Shown one piece after another: positions 1 to 9,932 of a DNA stretch of 50,812 bases. The stretch's first letter is position 1, and each line of letters starts with the position of its first letter. The translations under genes and the position numbers were made by a program. The notes beneath the pieces are model-generated. The model had not been told where the DNA came from, did not search any database, and saw nothing but the letters and a program-made list of their open reading frames with translations. The stretch covers positions 1 through 50,812 of the forward strand of contig JAKPTF010000045.1 in the NCBI GenBank assembly GCA_029571225.1, read 5' to 3'. The stretch is from Candidatus Omnitrophota bacterium. GTDB taxonomy: Bacteria > Omnitrophota > Gorgyraeia > Gygaellales > Profunditerraquicolaceae.

Positions 1-66
1 CTCCAGATACGGCATTCCGTTGTAATTGACCGTGACAATATCAATGCGCGGCTGTTTTTGTCCCAT
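1..66 (-). CDS. Glycosyltransferase family 2, N-terminal fragment (truncated by window edge)
   Basis: Reverse strand from ATG at 66 reads MGQKQPRIDIVTVNYNGMPYLE, typical GT2 start (IVTVNYN). Confidence 0.7.
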   Translation of the reverse strand, partial: MGQKQPRIDIVTVNYNGMPYLE

Positions 67-74
67 AGAGACCC

Positions 75-743
75 TTAGATGATACGGCTGCCTATGAAGT
101 TGACGCCCCTTATCATGGTGTTGAGGATGCGAGTGCGCAGGAGCAGTTTCCTGAAACCCCATGACCTGAAATATTCAGGGTCGAGAGATTTTATCCTACC
201 GGAGGCGACAAGCGAATACATCTTAAAATCCCGGAGGTCGCGTTCGACAAAATCGTCCGGTTTGATCGCCTTCACAAGTACCAGATTCTTGAAAATAGCC
301 TCAAGCGCGGTTATCCGGCAGTCGGAGAATATCTCCTTGAGGTCATCCAGCTCGAACCGCCAGAAATCATAAGGATAACCGTGATACTGAAAATCATGCG
401 AGCAGGTCGTCAGCAGGATCATGCCGCCAGTTTTACATACGCCCTTAATATTATGGATGGCCGCCTTCCAATCCTGCACGTGCTCGAGCGCTGAGGTAGA
501 AAGCACGACGTCGAAACTGCCATGCCCGAACCGTTTGATAAGGTCGCTTGAATTGCAGATCACGTCAACCCCTTTGCCCGCGACCATATCCGCGCCGATA
601 TATTCCCGGGGCTTGAGAGCGCCCTCGACGAACGGCCTGATGCTGCCGTTGACGTCCTGGGACCCGACTTCAAGCACCCGTTTTCCCGCCAATGGTTCAT
701 TGAACAATTGCAGCACCAACGCTGAAAGGCAGTTGACCGTCAT
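75..743 (-). CDS. Class I SAM-dependent methyltransferase
   Basis: ORF with VLEVGSQDVNGS, FDVVLSTSALEHVQDW, GGMILLTT motifs; start overlaps upstream stop. Confidence 0.8.
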   Translation of the reverse strand: MTVNCLSALVLQLFNEPLAGKRVLEVGSQDVNGSIRPFVEGALKPREYIGADMVAGKGVDVICNSSDLIKRFGHGSFDVVLSTSALEHVQDWKAAIHNIKGVCKTGGMILLTTCSHDFQYHGYPYDFWRFELDDLKEIFSDCRITALEAIFKNLVLVKAIKPDDFVERDLRDFKMYSLVASGRIKSLDPEYFRSWGFRKLLLRTRILNTMIRGVNFIGSRII

Positions 744-1750
744 GACCCTTCCCTTTCGGATTTAGCCAGACAGACACAGATCGCGTCCCCTTTCTTCTCC
801 CTGTTCAACGCTTCCGCCTTTCGGGTAAATTCCTGTATCTGCTCTCTGGAAAAAATGCTCTTATGCGCGTTCTCTCCGTATGAACGTTCGTCACGTTCAG
901 GGATATCCCTTATATATTGCTCTGATGCCCAGAACTGGTACTCGGTTGAGTCATAAAGGATATTCTCTACGATAAAACCCGTCTTGGCCGCAAGGACCTC
1001 AAGCGACTTGACCGAATACAGGAACAGGTGGCGCGGCGGGTCAAGAGCAACCCAGTTTACCCCGTAATGTTCCCAGGCGTAGGATGAAACCGTGGGGATA
1101 CGAATAAGCACCCTGCCGTTATCGGATAGAATCTCCCTGACCCTGGCAAGCAGCCTTTGCGGATCGTCCATATGCTCGAACGAATGGTTGAACATGATCA
1201 TGTCGAACGTCCCCTGCAGGGAGAAAATATCGCACTTATGGATGACGATGCCGGGCATGCGCACATCCGCATCGATGAACGGATCAACGCCCGTCAGGTT
1301 TGTGAACCCGTACCAGGCAAGCTCCGAAAGCATCTTGCCCCTGCCGCAGCCTACGTCCAGGATCCGCGAACCGAGATGCGCGCGGCACATCTTGAAAAGC
1401 TCCCTGTATTTAAGAAGCTTGGGCTGCGCCGGGTTCATTTTCTCAAGCAGCCAGCCCAGGAAGCTGGCGTTATCGAACAGGTACGCGCTTCTTCGATGGC
1501 GCAGGAAACGCATGAACAACCGGTCGTGTGCGAATTTCAGGTACGTTTCCGGCTCCCGGAACGAATAATAGTCCTGCGGATAATACTTTGCCATATCTGC
1601 GGGCACATCCATAAGCTGAACGCACCCGCAGGAGCCGCATTCCATATAATGGAACACGTCCCGCGTGCCGAACATCATCTCCCGGGCCTCGTGCACCTTA
1701 TTGCCCCGCGTATTGCCGCAGATCCTGCATGGCTGGGTGTTATCGTCCAT
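740..1750 (-). CDS. Class I SAM methyltransferase with N-terminal CxxC zinc-binding region
   Basis: CRICG...CGSCG N-terminus; ILDVGCGRGKML motif I; FNHSFEHM. Confidence 0.8.
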   Translation of the reverse strand: MDDNTQPCRICGNTRGNKVHEAREMMFGTRDVFHYMECGSCGCVQLMDVPADMAKYYPQDYYSFREPETYLKFAHDRLFMRFLRHRRSAYLFDNASFLGWLLEKMNPAQPKLLKYRELFKMCRAHLGSRILDVGCGRGKMLSELAWYGFTNLTGVDPFIDADVRMPGIVIHKCDIFSLQGTFDMIMFNHSFEHMDDPQRLLARVREILSDNGRVLIRIPTVSSYAWEHYGVNWVALDPPRHLFLYSVKSLEVLAAKTGFIVENILYDSTEYQFWASEQYIRDIPERDERSYGENAHKSIFSREQIQEFTRKAEALNREKKGDAICVCLAKSEREGS

Positions 1751-3320
1751 GTCTGCCTAATGCCTTTTTAAGGAACCGGTACGCAAACGGAAGCCTCTCC
1801 TTGACCAGATCGGCGTCATTGAGGTCAAAAGGCCTGGCGTAATAGATAGACACAAGGTATATAAGCGAAAATACGACTGCCGTTGCCAGGAAGATTGACA
1901 GATGGCCGATGCGGCCCAGATGCGGCCGGTAAAACCGCACAAACGAATCCAGAGCGTAAACGGATGCGGCCGGGATAATGCTTGCGAAAAAGAACGGCGC
2001 GGTCACGCGCAGGTATGCCCCCCGTGAAACCTCCAGAGCCTTATGCAAGTGCCAGAGGAAATACACGGTCCCGGCATTGACCGCGAGCATCGTGCCCCAC
2101 GCTGCTCCGAAAAAGCCGAACAGTTTGATCAACAATATGCTCAACGGAATATTGGCCACGATCATGATAAGCGAAGCTTTCATCAGATATCCCGGTTTTT
2201 CGATGGCCATGCAGAGGGCGCCTGAAACGCGGGCAAGCATGTTGATGATATACCCCGCCGCGAGTATCTGAATCACGACTGCCGAACGGTCATACCCCAG
2301 CCCCATCCAGATGAACATGAAACGATGGGCTGTAACGGCGATGAACATGAAGAGCGGCACGGTGAAAAAAGCGAGGTATTTGGTGCTTCGCAGATACGAT
2401 TCGATGAGCCGCGCGCGCTCCCCTCGGGCCTCTATCTCTGAGAACGCAGGCACCAGTGCCGATACAAGAAGCACAGGGATTGTGATGGCATACGATATGA
2501 TGTTCGCCCCGAGCTGATAATACGTCACCAGCCCCATTGCAAGGAAATAGGCGATCAGGACCTTGTCTGTCTGGCTCGTGATCGTTCCTGCGAGGCGCGA
2601 AATCTGTATGCGGTACCCGAACGAGAATATGCGCCTGAACATGGGGTGGTCCCACGACAATATCCTGAACGAAAGCTGTGGCATGAGCCGGTAGGCAGAG
2701 ACGATATACATGGCCGACGTCAGCACAAATACGATGGCATTATTGACGATAAGGCCGCGAAGGCCCCAGCCGCGCTCCAGGAAGAATACCGTACCGGCCA
2801 CCGTGACAACGGAAGCGGCAACGGCCACCTTATTGGCCAGGTCCATGCGCTGCAGTCCGGTCTGAATAGCCATGAACACGCCCATGGCGTTGGACCCGCA
2901 GAATATCCCGATGGCAAAAACGAAAACAAACCGCGCTTCTTCATAAAGGGGCACGGGGATTTTGAGGAACGAGATCAACGGGTCAAGTAGAAGAACGGTG
3001 ACAGCCATGACGCCGACAGCCAGAAGCGCGTAAAAGGCGAACCCCGTATTAACGAGCTTATTGATGCTTTCGTGATCCTTGACCGTGTAGAACTCCGACA
3101 CATATTTGACAAACGAGGCCCCCACGCCGAAATCCAGAAGCCCGAAATAGTTCGTGACCACGCCGACAAGCGCCCAGACCGCGTAGCGCTCCACGCCCAG
3201 GTGCCCGATTATATAGGGGGTAAGAAAAAACCCGACGGCAAAAAACCACATCCTGCCGGCAATATTATATGCCGTGTTCTTAACGACCTTATCCCCGATC
3301 CTGGCCTGCTCAAACTGCAT
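1740..3320 (-). CDS. Polysaccharide flippase, Wzx/MATE-like oligosaccharide transporter
   Basis: Multi-TM protein, N-term VVKNTAYNIAGRMWFFAVGFFLTPYIIGHLG; start set at internal Met of longer ORF (3377). Confidence 0.8.
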   Translation of the reverse strand: MQFEQARIGDKVVKNTAYNIAGRMWFFAVGFFLTPYIIGHLGVERYAVWALVGVVTNYFGLLDFGVGASFVKYVSEFYTVKDHESINKLVNTGFAFYALLAVGVMAVTVLLLDPLISFLKIPVPLYEEARFVFVFAIGIFCGSNAMGVFMAIQTGLQRMDLANKVAVAASVVTVAGTVFFLERGWGLRGLIVNNAIVFVLTSAMYIVSAYRLMPQLSFRILSWDHPMFRRIFSFGYRIQISRLAGTITSQTDKVLIAYFLAMGLVTYYQLGANIISYAITIPVLLVSALVPAFSEIEARGERARLIESYLRSTKYLAFFTVPLFMFIAVTAHRFMFIWMGLGYDRSAVVIQILAAGYIINMLARVSGALCMAIEKPGYLMKASLIMIVANIPLSILLIKLFGFFGAAWGTMLAVNAGTVYFLWHLHKALEVSRGAYLRVTAPFFFASIIPAASVYALDSFVRFYRPHLGRIGHLSIFLATAVVFSLIYLVSIYYARPFDLNDADLVKERLPFAYRFLKKALGRHGR

Positions 3321-4689
3321 GCTGTTGTCCTTCCTGAACCGATGCCTTCTCTTCCGCAACCACTTCAGGCATGGCAAGCACCATGGCTGCGAGGAACCAG
3401 AACGGTTCCATGACCCTTATGAGGATAAAGACAGCTCCGCCCATGGACTGGGTCAGAAGGGCGATAAAACCGCAGATGAACCCGATGCTCAAGGACCTTG
3501 CGAAATCGTCGGAAGACTGTTTATACACCCGCACAGCCATGCGGAACAGCTGGCTGATCATCCACATGAATGCCGTAAAACCGAGGAACCCCGTTTCTAT
3601 AAGGACGCGCACGTACTGATTATCGATGACCGACCCTCCGGGAACGCCGGCGCCGATGACGGGCCGCATGGACAATTTTTGCATTGCAAGCCGCCACGCC
3701 TCGATGCGCGCCGCGGTCGATTCGGAAACGTGGATCTTCCTGCCCGCGAACGTATACGTCTTTTCCTTCGCGAACGTGTCCTGCGCGCGGTCCCTTACCT
3801 TTTGCGGGGTGACATACGGCAAAAGCAGAGCGGCCATTATGAGAAAGAAAAGAAGGGGATAGCGCGCCCTTCTGCTCAATATGATATAGACCAGAAGCAT
3901 GGGCACTATGCTGACCCATCCCTCGCGCGACATGGTCATGACGAACGGCACGAACGCGAAGACAAACGAACCGAACCAGAATATTTTCTCTTTGCGTTTC
4001 TGCGCGTATATGAAAAAACCCAGCATAAGCGACATCATTAGAAGCAGGTAGCCAGCAAAGGTGTTCGGTTCCCCTCCCTCGCTTTCGAATGGCGCCGAAA
4101 TACGCTCGCCCGAAGGTATCTGCACCCACGCAATCAGGCAGACGATCAGGCAGGTCAGTATGATAAAAAAAACGTAGGTTTTCAGCTGCCTGGATGTGTG
4201 GAGGTTATTGCCGACCATGAAAAAAATTAGAAAATACTCGAAGTATTTGAGAAGATAAAAAAAAGCTTCCCTGAACTGGACGCGGCCCGCAATCATGCCG
4301 TTCAGGGAGGAAACGACGCAAATAAGGATGTAAATCATGATCGGGCCGTTGAGCGGATTGCGTCTGACCACGCCCAGCTCCTTTTTCACCGCCATCTTCG
4401 CCATCCACGCAAAGAAGATGACAAAGATAAAAAGGTCTTCGGCGCGGACATTGATGTTACGGCTGGCAAGCTGTCCGGCGCGCAGCTCAGGGGATAAAAG
4501 CATGGAAAGGATCACCAGGATCAGAGCTATATCGGTATTGAGGAATGCCACGGCGAAAAGCGTAATGGCGATCAATCCGACGAACGACTTCTGTATGGGA
4601 AACCCCAGGATAAGGAAAGGGATAAAACAGGCGAGTATGAAAAAGAATACGACCAGACCTATGGGGACTTGACCTTTATATCCTGGCAT
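3310..4689 (-). CDS. O-antigen ligase/polymerase (Wzy-like) membrane protein
   Basis: Multi-TM; MTMSREGWVSIVPMLLVYIIL and RIEAWRLAMQKLSMRPVIGAGVPGG typical of Wzy_C family. Confidence 0.75.
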   Translation of the reverse strand: MPGYKGQVPIGLVVFFFILACFIPFLILGFPIQKSFVGLIAITLFAVAFLNTDIALILVILSMLLSPELRAGQLASRNINVRAEDLFIFVIFFAWMAKMAVKKELGVVRRNPLNGPIMIYILICVVSSLNGMIAGRVQFREAFFYLLKYFEYFLIFFMVGNNLHTSRQLKTYVFFIILTCLIVCLIAWVQIPSGERISAPFESEGGEPNTFAGYLLLMMSLMLGFFIYAQKRKEKIFWFGSFVFAFVPFVMTMSREGWVSIVPMLLVYIILSRRARYPLLFFLIMAALLLPYVTPQKVRDRAQDTFAKEKTYTFAGRKIHVSESTAARIEAWRLAMQKLSMRPVIGAGVPGGSVIDNQYVRVLIETGFLGFTAFMWMISQLFRMAVRVYKQSSDDFARSLSIGFICGFIALLTQSMGGAVFILIRVMEPFWFLAAMVLAMPEVVAEEKASVQEGQQHAV

Positions 4690-4710
4690 TGAGGGATAGC
4701 CACACTCGAA

Positions 4711-6801
4711 TTATACCTTTTTCTTCTCTGAAGCTTTCTGCTGTTTCTGGCCCTGGTCTTCTCTGCCGTAATACTTGTATTTTCTGTAGTACGGATACGC
4801 GGATATCTGTTCGGTCTGGGCCTGGGTATGGTTCAATATGACGCCGAGGATTTTAGCGTTCACAGCTTCAAGTTGCACCTTGGAGCGCATGAGCCCTTCC
4901 CTGCCGGTCCTGCCGATCTCATAAACCATGATGACCCCGTCGACTTTGGGCGCCAGGAGGCTGGCGTCGGTCACGGGCAGGACAGGCGGAGAATCAAGGA
5001 TAATGACGTCGAATCTGCTTTTAAGCTTAGCCATCAGATCGAGAAACGCCCGGGAATCAATGATCTCAACGGGATTGTGCGGCAGATGGCCTGACGGCAG
5101 TATCCAGATATTCTCGATGCCCGGCGTCTTGCGGATTGTTTCAAAGCCGATATTGCCCAGGAAAAGGTCGGTTATATTGCGCAGCGCCGACTCCAGGGGC
5201 GCTGTCCCCATGATCACTTCGTTTAAACCTGGTTCTCGCTCAAGGCCGAACACCTTGCACAAGATCGGCCTGCGAAGGTCCGTTGATACAAGCAGCGTCT
5301 TCAGGCCTATCTGCGCCATGACGAGGCCAAGATTGCATACGACGCTCGATTTTCCTTCGCGGGGGCCGGAACTTGTAACCAGGATAGTTTTGCGCTCCGA
5401 AGAAAGCTTCAGGTTCGTATGGATATTGCGGAATGCCTCGGTAATGGGCGATTGGGGGCTGTAATGCGCGAACAGATGCACGATCCGCTCTTCGGGGTCG
5501 GATTTGGTGCGCGGCACAAAACGATGCTTGATCCTCAAAAAAAGATTTTTCCCGGACGGCAGCTCTTCTTCGATCGGAGGCACAATGCCCAGAACCGGCA
5601 GTTTGATAACGTTCTCCACGTCCTCTATAGTCCCGATCGAGGTATCGAACGTCTCGATGATGAAGGCGAATGCCACGCCGAGAATCAGCCCCATGAACGC
5701 GCCCATGATAACTTTGATGCGGCTGTCAGCAGCGACCGGAGCCGCCGGAGCTACGGCAGGGTCCACGATCGCTACGTCTGAAACCTTCTGTTGTTCGGTA
5801 ATACGGGCCTCCTCCAGTTTCTCTTTCAGCATCGAATAAAGCTTGCGATTGACCTCGACCTCGCGCGCAAGGCCCGTATATGCGAGCTGCTTGTCAGAGA
5901 AACCCTGCACCTGTGATTCCATGCCCTTTATCTGCTCGCGCAGCTGTATCACCTGCGGATGCTTTTCAGTATATTTCTGCAAAAGCTCCGCCAGCTTGAA
6001 CTGCAGTTCGACCAGTTTGTCCTCTATAGGCCCGGCGAGCCTCACCTGCGAAGAACCTTCGTCGAAATGCTTGAGCTTGCTTTCGGTGTCTTTAAGCTTG
6101 CGCTCGAGCATTGCCAGCTGTTCCTCGATGAACTGCCGGGCGTGGCGCGCCTGCTTATTCTTTTCATTGAGGTTTTCGAGGATATACACCTCCGAAACAA
6201 CGTTTGCCAGGTCAGCCGCTGCCTGGGGCTGGTCGGCTGTAGCTGAAATTTTGATCATATTGGTGTCCGACACGCGCTTGGTCTCGATCTTGGACTGTAT
6301 GACGCTGACAATCCGGTTCACTTCATCAACCCTTTCGGGTATGATCATCTTATTCTGGAGATACTCCACAACCTGGCTGATCTTCTCGAGCCGTTCAGGC
6401 TTTACGGAACGGCCCTGAAGGGAACCGAACGCCTCCGACAGGTTCAGATACTCACGGGATTTCGACGCATCCGAACTTTCCGTGTTTATGCTGACGAACC
6501 ACTCGGCAGGGATCAGCTTCATGACAACGCCAACCTTCATGAGAACCGGGAAACTGGTAATGAATCTCGATTCCGATTCCATGATATTGCCTGGATTATA
6601 TACGATCCATTCGGTCAGCAAACCGGCAATGGTCTTGCGTTCCTCGATCTTTATTGTCGCGCTTGCCTGAAAGGAAGGAACCACCTTGGGCGTGAGAACC
6701 AGGCTGCCAATGGCAACAACAAGAAAAGTGAATATTATGATACCTTTGCGCTTGCGGAATATGCGCAGGTAATCTCTTAAGTTGAGCTCATATTGGGGCA
6801 C
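4711..6801 (-). CDS. Wzc-type polysaccharide co-polymerase/BY-kinase
   Basis: N-terminal Wzz domain, Walker A SSGPREGKSS, Walker B-like VIILDSPP, Tyr-rich C-terminus YPYYRKYKYYGRE. Confidence 0.9.
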   Translation of the reverse strand: MPQYELNLRDYLRIFRKRKGIIIFTFLVVAIGSLVLTPKVVPSFQASATIKIEERKTIAGLLTEWIVYNPGNIMESESRFITSFPVLMKVGVVMKLIPAEWFVSINTESSDASKSREYLNLSEAFGSLQGRSVKPERLEKISQVVEYLQNKMIIPERVDEVNRIVSVIQSKIETKRVSDTNMIKISATADQPQAAADLANVVSEVYILENLNEKNKQARHARQFIEEQLAMLERKLKDTESKLKHFDEGSSQVRLAGPIEDKLVELQFKLAELLQKYTEKHPQVIQLREQIKGMESQVQGFSDKQLAYTGLAREVEVNRKLYSMLKEKLEEARITEQQKVSDVAIVDPAVAPAAPVAADSRIKVIMGAFMGLILGVAFAFIIETFDTSIGTIEDVENVIKLPVLGIVPPIEEELPSGKNLFLRIKHRFVPRTKSDPEERIVHLFAHYSPQSPITEAFRNIHTNLKLSSERKTILVTSSGPREGKSSVVCNLGLVMAQIGLKTLLVSTDLRRPILCKVFGLEREPGLNEVIMGTAPLESALRNITDLFLGNIGFETIRKTPGIENIWILPSGHLPHNPVEIIDSRAFLDLMAKLKSRFDVIILDSPPVLPVTDASLLAPKVDGVIMVYEIGRTGREGLMRSKVQLEAVNAKILGVILNHTQAQTEQISAYPYYRKYKYYGREDQGQKQQKASEKKKV

Positions 6802-6867
6802 AGGAATCTCCTTGTGGCTGGCTCTAATTATATCTCTAACATATCACAGAATCAATGGGTTAGCAAG

Positions 6868-8007
6868 TTATCTTTTAATAGCTTTTCGTATGCGTTCAAG
6901 ATAAGACCTGAAGCCGAAATGCGGAGGAAAAACCGTGCGGAATGTAAAATATATTTTCCGCAATATGCCCCTGCGCATGGCAAGATACACGGAAAAGGAT
7001 GCGTATCTGCTGCGCCTCAAAGCCAGGGCATTGCCCAGAAACTTCTTTTCGCCGCGCGTCAGTAATGACGGCTTAAATGCCTCGATGCCCTCTGCGGGAA
7101 TATCCCCGTCAAAAAACTTTTTGACCAGATACAGACTGCAATAAACCGCACGGCCCAGGCCGGATCCGTCAGCCAACGCGCGCAGCTTTTGCCAGTCAAA
7201 AACCCGGCGGTAAACAGACATAAGCTGTCCGATCTCATACAAATACACAAGCTGGTCGAAGTCGTGTTTCAATGCGTGCTCGCACAAAAAAAGGATATTC
7301 ATCTCCGGCTTTAGCGCGCGTATGTGGCGGTAATCCCTGAACGCAACGGTTTCCTGCCATACCTTTCCCATGTCAAGGCAGGGCATATTGTCAACGGTCA
7401 GGAACATGTTATTGATCAGATGGCGATGGACGTGCACGGGGACCAGGTCTTCTGCGACAGGGACGAAAAGCCGGCTGTTCAGGTATTCAGGGAGCGGATA
7501 CGCAGCAGGGTCGGACGGCGCCTTATATCCGTTTTCGCAAAGCGCCTCCTCAAGCGCAGCCATATCAAAATCGCGGGCCGCGATATCGATATCCAGCCTC
7601 GGCCTCATAAAATCATCGTAGATGGCCGAATCAACGGCCGGGCCTTTGAAAAGAAGAACGTCGATAGTGCGAGACTCCAGGCACGAAAGCACGCGGCTTA
7701 CCTGAAACCTAGACACGCTGCTTTTTGCGGCATGAAGGTAATATGTCTGCCGGTACCTTTCGCGGATGCTTTCAGGGATGATGGATCTGGGGTGGTCGGA
7801 AGCGAGCAGCCCTTTATAAAACGGATAAAATACGCCTTCGCGCACTGCCGCAACAAGCACATCGTGCCAGAAAACCTCGCCGGAAAGCAGCCCCGGAGGC
7901 AGGTCGTCTTTGGCAGAGTGTTTTCCTCCCTTTAAAACTGACAGTATAAACTGCTCAGGCGCTTTATCGAGTGCAATTAAACCGATATGTGAGATAGAGG
8001 TCATCAA
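6868..8007 (-). CDS. Nucleotidyltransferase family protein (NTP_transf_5/PF14907-like)
   Basis: LLFKGPAVDSAIYDDFMRPRLDIDIAA motif typical of family. Confidence 0.75.
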   Translation of the reverse strand: MMTSISHIGLIALDKAPEQFILSVLKGGKHSAKDDLPPGLLSGEVFWHDVLVAAVREGVFYPFYKGLLASDHPRSIIPESIRERYRQTYYLHAAKSSVSRFQVSRVLSCLESRTIDVLLFKGPAVDSAIYDDFMRPRLDIDIAARDFDMAALEEALCENGYKAPSDPAAYPLPEYLNSRLFVPVAEDLVPVHVHRHLINNMFLTVDNMPCLDMGKVWQETVAFRDYRHIRALKPEMNILFLCEHALKHDFDQLVYLYEIGQLMSVYRRVFDWQKLRALADGSGLGRAVYCSLYLVKKFFDGDIPAEGIEAFKPSLLTRGEKKFLGNALALRRSRYASFSVYLAMRRGILRKIYFTFRTVFPPHFGFRSYLERIRKAIKR

Positions 8008-8926
8008 TAGAACAGTTGAACCCCCCGGGGACCGCTTCCTGCTCTTTGAATCCGAGCTGCCGGTACAGCATGCATGCGGGGCGCGCCTTCTTGTTCACGA
8101 ACAAACCTATGGCCCGGCCGCCGGACGCTTTGGCTCTTGCAATCGCTTCTTTGACAAGCAGGCTGCCTGCCCCTCTGCCCCTGCTCCAGAGCTTCACTTC
8201 CAGCCCGAATATGAGCCAGAGGCCATGATCTTTTTCATACCGTGTCATCGTAAGCCCTGCGATGATCCGGCCTTTTTCTTCAGCAACAAGCCAGGTGCCT
8301 TCTTTTTTCACCCGGTACAAACTGTCCCTGATATCATGGCTCGCCATCAAATACAAATCACGGAGTTGTTCTTCGTCTTCAGGCCCCGCATCACGGACCG
8401 CGAAGTTTTCCCCGCAGAGGGTCCTTAAAACCCTGCGGTACGCTTTCAATGACTGCGCTAGGGAAAGAACGACCATGCCTGCTCCGGCGAACTTTCTTGC
8501 CGCAACCCAGGGGTATTGCATTGCCATGCTGTACGCAGCAACAAACACGGATACAATACGGTACTTTCGGGAACGCAGATCAATACGCCTGCTGCCCCGC
8601 TCAACCGCTATCACCCGCCCCAGCACATCGTCCGGAACAGCCACACCGTCGGCCCCGAACGACATATCGCCTTTAACAAGAAAACCGCCTGCCATGCTTC
8701 TCAGAACGCGGTGCGCAAAAAGACCGTCGCCCTGCCTGAATAAAATGACGTCGCCTGCGCGGATCGTCTCCGCGCCACGGCAGGAAAGATCGACCTGCAC
8801 CCAATCGCCGCTGCGGATAAACGGATGCATGCTGCCGCCTTTTGCCTGCAGCCGCAGGATTGCTGCTTTTCCGCAAAGGTCCCGGCACAACGATTCGAAT
8901 TCCTGCGCAGAACAAAAGACGGTCAT
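7964..8926 (-). CDS. S24/S26 signal-peptidase-like domain fused to GNAT acetyltransferase
   Basis: GGSMHPFIRSGDWVQV, HRVL and VKGD in N-terminal half; WSRGRGAGSLLVKEAIARA and LYRQLGFKEQE GNAT motifs in C-terminal half. Confidence 0.75.
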   Translation of the reverse strand: MTVFCSAQEFESLCRDLCGKAAILRLQAKGGSMHPFIRSGDWVQVDLSCRGAETIRAGDVILFRQGDGLFAHRVLRSMAGGFLVKGDMSFGADGVAVPDDVLGRVIAVERGSRRIDLRSRKYRIVSVFVAAYSMAMQYPWVAARKFAGAGMVVLSLAQSLKAYRRVLRTLCGENFAVRDAGPEDEEQLRDLYLMASHDIRDSLYRVKKEGTWLVAEEKGRIIAGLTMTRYEKDHGLWLIFGLEVKLWSRGRGAGSLLVKEAIARAKASGGRAIGLFVNKKARPACMLYRQLGFKEQEAVPGGFNCSIDDLYLTYRFNCTR

Positions 8927-8928
8927 TA

Positions 8929-9777
8929 CTATACGGTCCTTTTTATAAGTTCTACTGCCGCCCTGCCCGGCACAAAGCCCAGCTCATAGGCCGGCACTGC
9001 CTCAATAATACGCTGAAAAGAAGACAGAACCGCAGACGTCGCGCTCCGGTCCCAAAGCGGCAAAAGGCCAAGGACCGTCAACAAAGGACACAGCTTCGAG
9101 CGAGAAAGCCTGCGCACATAATTGCGTTTTGAATGTCGTATGAAAAAAAGGGCGCAAAGGCCTGCGGCATGCGGGGACGAAACGCGGGATTCTCCGTACC
9201 AGGGAGTGCCGAACACCCTCCATTTCCTGCCGTATCCCCTGAGAGCACAGCGGTCGTCGTTGAGCAGACACTCGGCCGGGACCTCGTCTTTGAACAGATT
9301 CAACAGCGTGGACTTGCCTGCGCCCGAGGGGCCGGCGAAACAAATGCCTTTGCCCTGCAAGACAACGCCGGCCGCATGAAACAAAAAGCCACTGCGCCGG
9401 CTCAAAAGATTGATGACGAGGAACTGATCGATGAATCTCCTGAACAGTTCAAAAACGGATTTCTGATACATCACCCCTACGCTGTAATCCCGGTTAAAAA
9501 CTACCAGATTATCGGGCTTGCCTTCCGGGGAACGGGGACCGACGCGAAGGATGTTCATATCGCGAACGCGGACCAGCTGCCAATTATCCGTCGAGAACCC
9601 GGTACCGACCGTTAATGGCTCCGGGGGCGCGCCGATCAGATGCTCAAGGCTGCAGTCGCATGAAGTACCGTTTCCGGCGAGGAAATGACGGTAGAAACTA
9701 AAATCATTGAACCGCTCAAACGCGACATTGCTCGTCACGCTGATCCCGATATCCGCGATCTTCAAGACAAGCTTCAT
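8929..9777 (-). CDS. HprK-related serine kinase-like protein
   Basis: GVVLQGKGICFAGPSGAGKSTLLNLF P-loop and LLNDDRCAL; ATG at 9777-9775 overlaps TGA of upstream small ORF (ATGA). Confidence 0.75.
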   Translation of the reverse strand: MKLVLKIADIGISVTSNVAFERFNDFSFYRHFLAGNGTSCDCSLEHLIGAPPEPLTVGTGFSTDNWQLVRVRDMNILRVGPRSPEGKPDNLVVFNRDYSVGVMYQKSVFELFRRFIDQFLVINLLSRRSGFLFHAAGVVLQGKGICFAGPSGAGKSTLLNLFKDEVPAECLLNDDRCALRGYGRKWRVFGTPWYGESRVSSPHAAGLCALFFIRHSKRNYVRRLSRSKLCPLLTVLGLLPLWDRSATSAVLSSFQRIIEAVPAYELGFVPGRAAVELIKRTV

Positions 9778-9932
9778 GAAGAGCGGTAGGTTGTCCGGCA
9801 TGCCCTGCACTGGGTACTCCGCTTGGGGTTCACCCGGGCGGATGCCGAGGACCTGCACGCGCTCAACAGCGTGTCCTCAATCGTCAGCTTCACTTCCTGG
9901 ATCTGCGGTCTTTGATACGGCTTTTTTTCCAT
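9774..9932 (-). CDS. Candidate RiPP-like precursor peptide, 52 aa
   Basis: MEKKPYQRPQIQEVKLTIEDTLLSACRSSASARVNPKRSTQCRACRTTYRSS; AGGAGG Shine-Dalgarno 9 nt before ATG; between radical SAM/SPASM and HprK-like genes; ATGA coupling downstream. Confidence 0.7.
   Translation of the reverse strand: MEKKPYQRPQIQEVKLTIEDTLLSACRSSASARVNPKRSTQCRACRTTYRSS

Noticed and set aside
3274-4041. 255-aa plus-strand ORF and many similar plus-strand ORFs across the window
   Set aside because: Lie opposite well-supported minus-strand genes, lack RBS and domain signatures.
8929-9858. 309-aa start for the HprK-like kinase
   Set aside because: The N-terminal extension overlaps the candidate precursor in another frame; ATG at 9777 with ATGA coupling is better supported.
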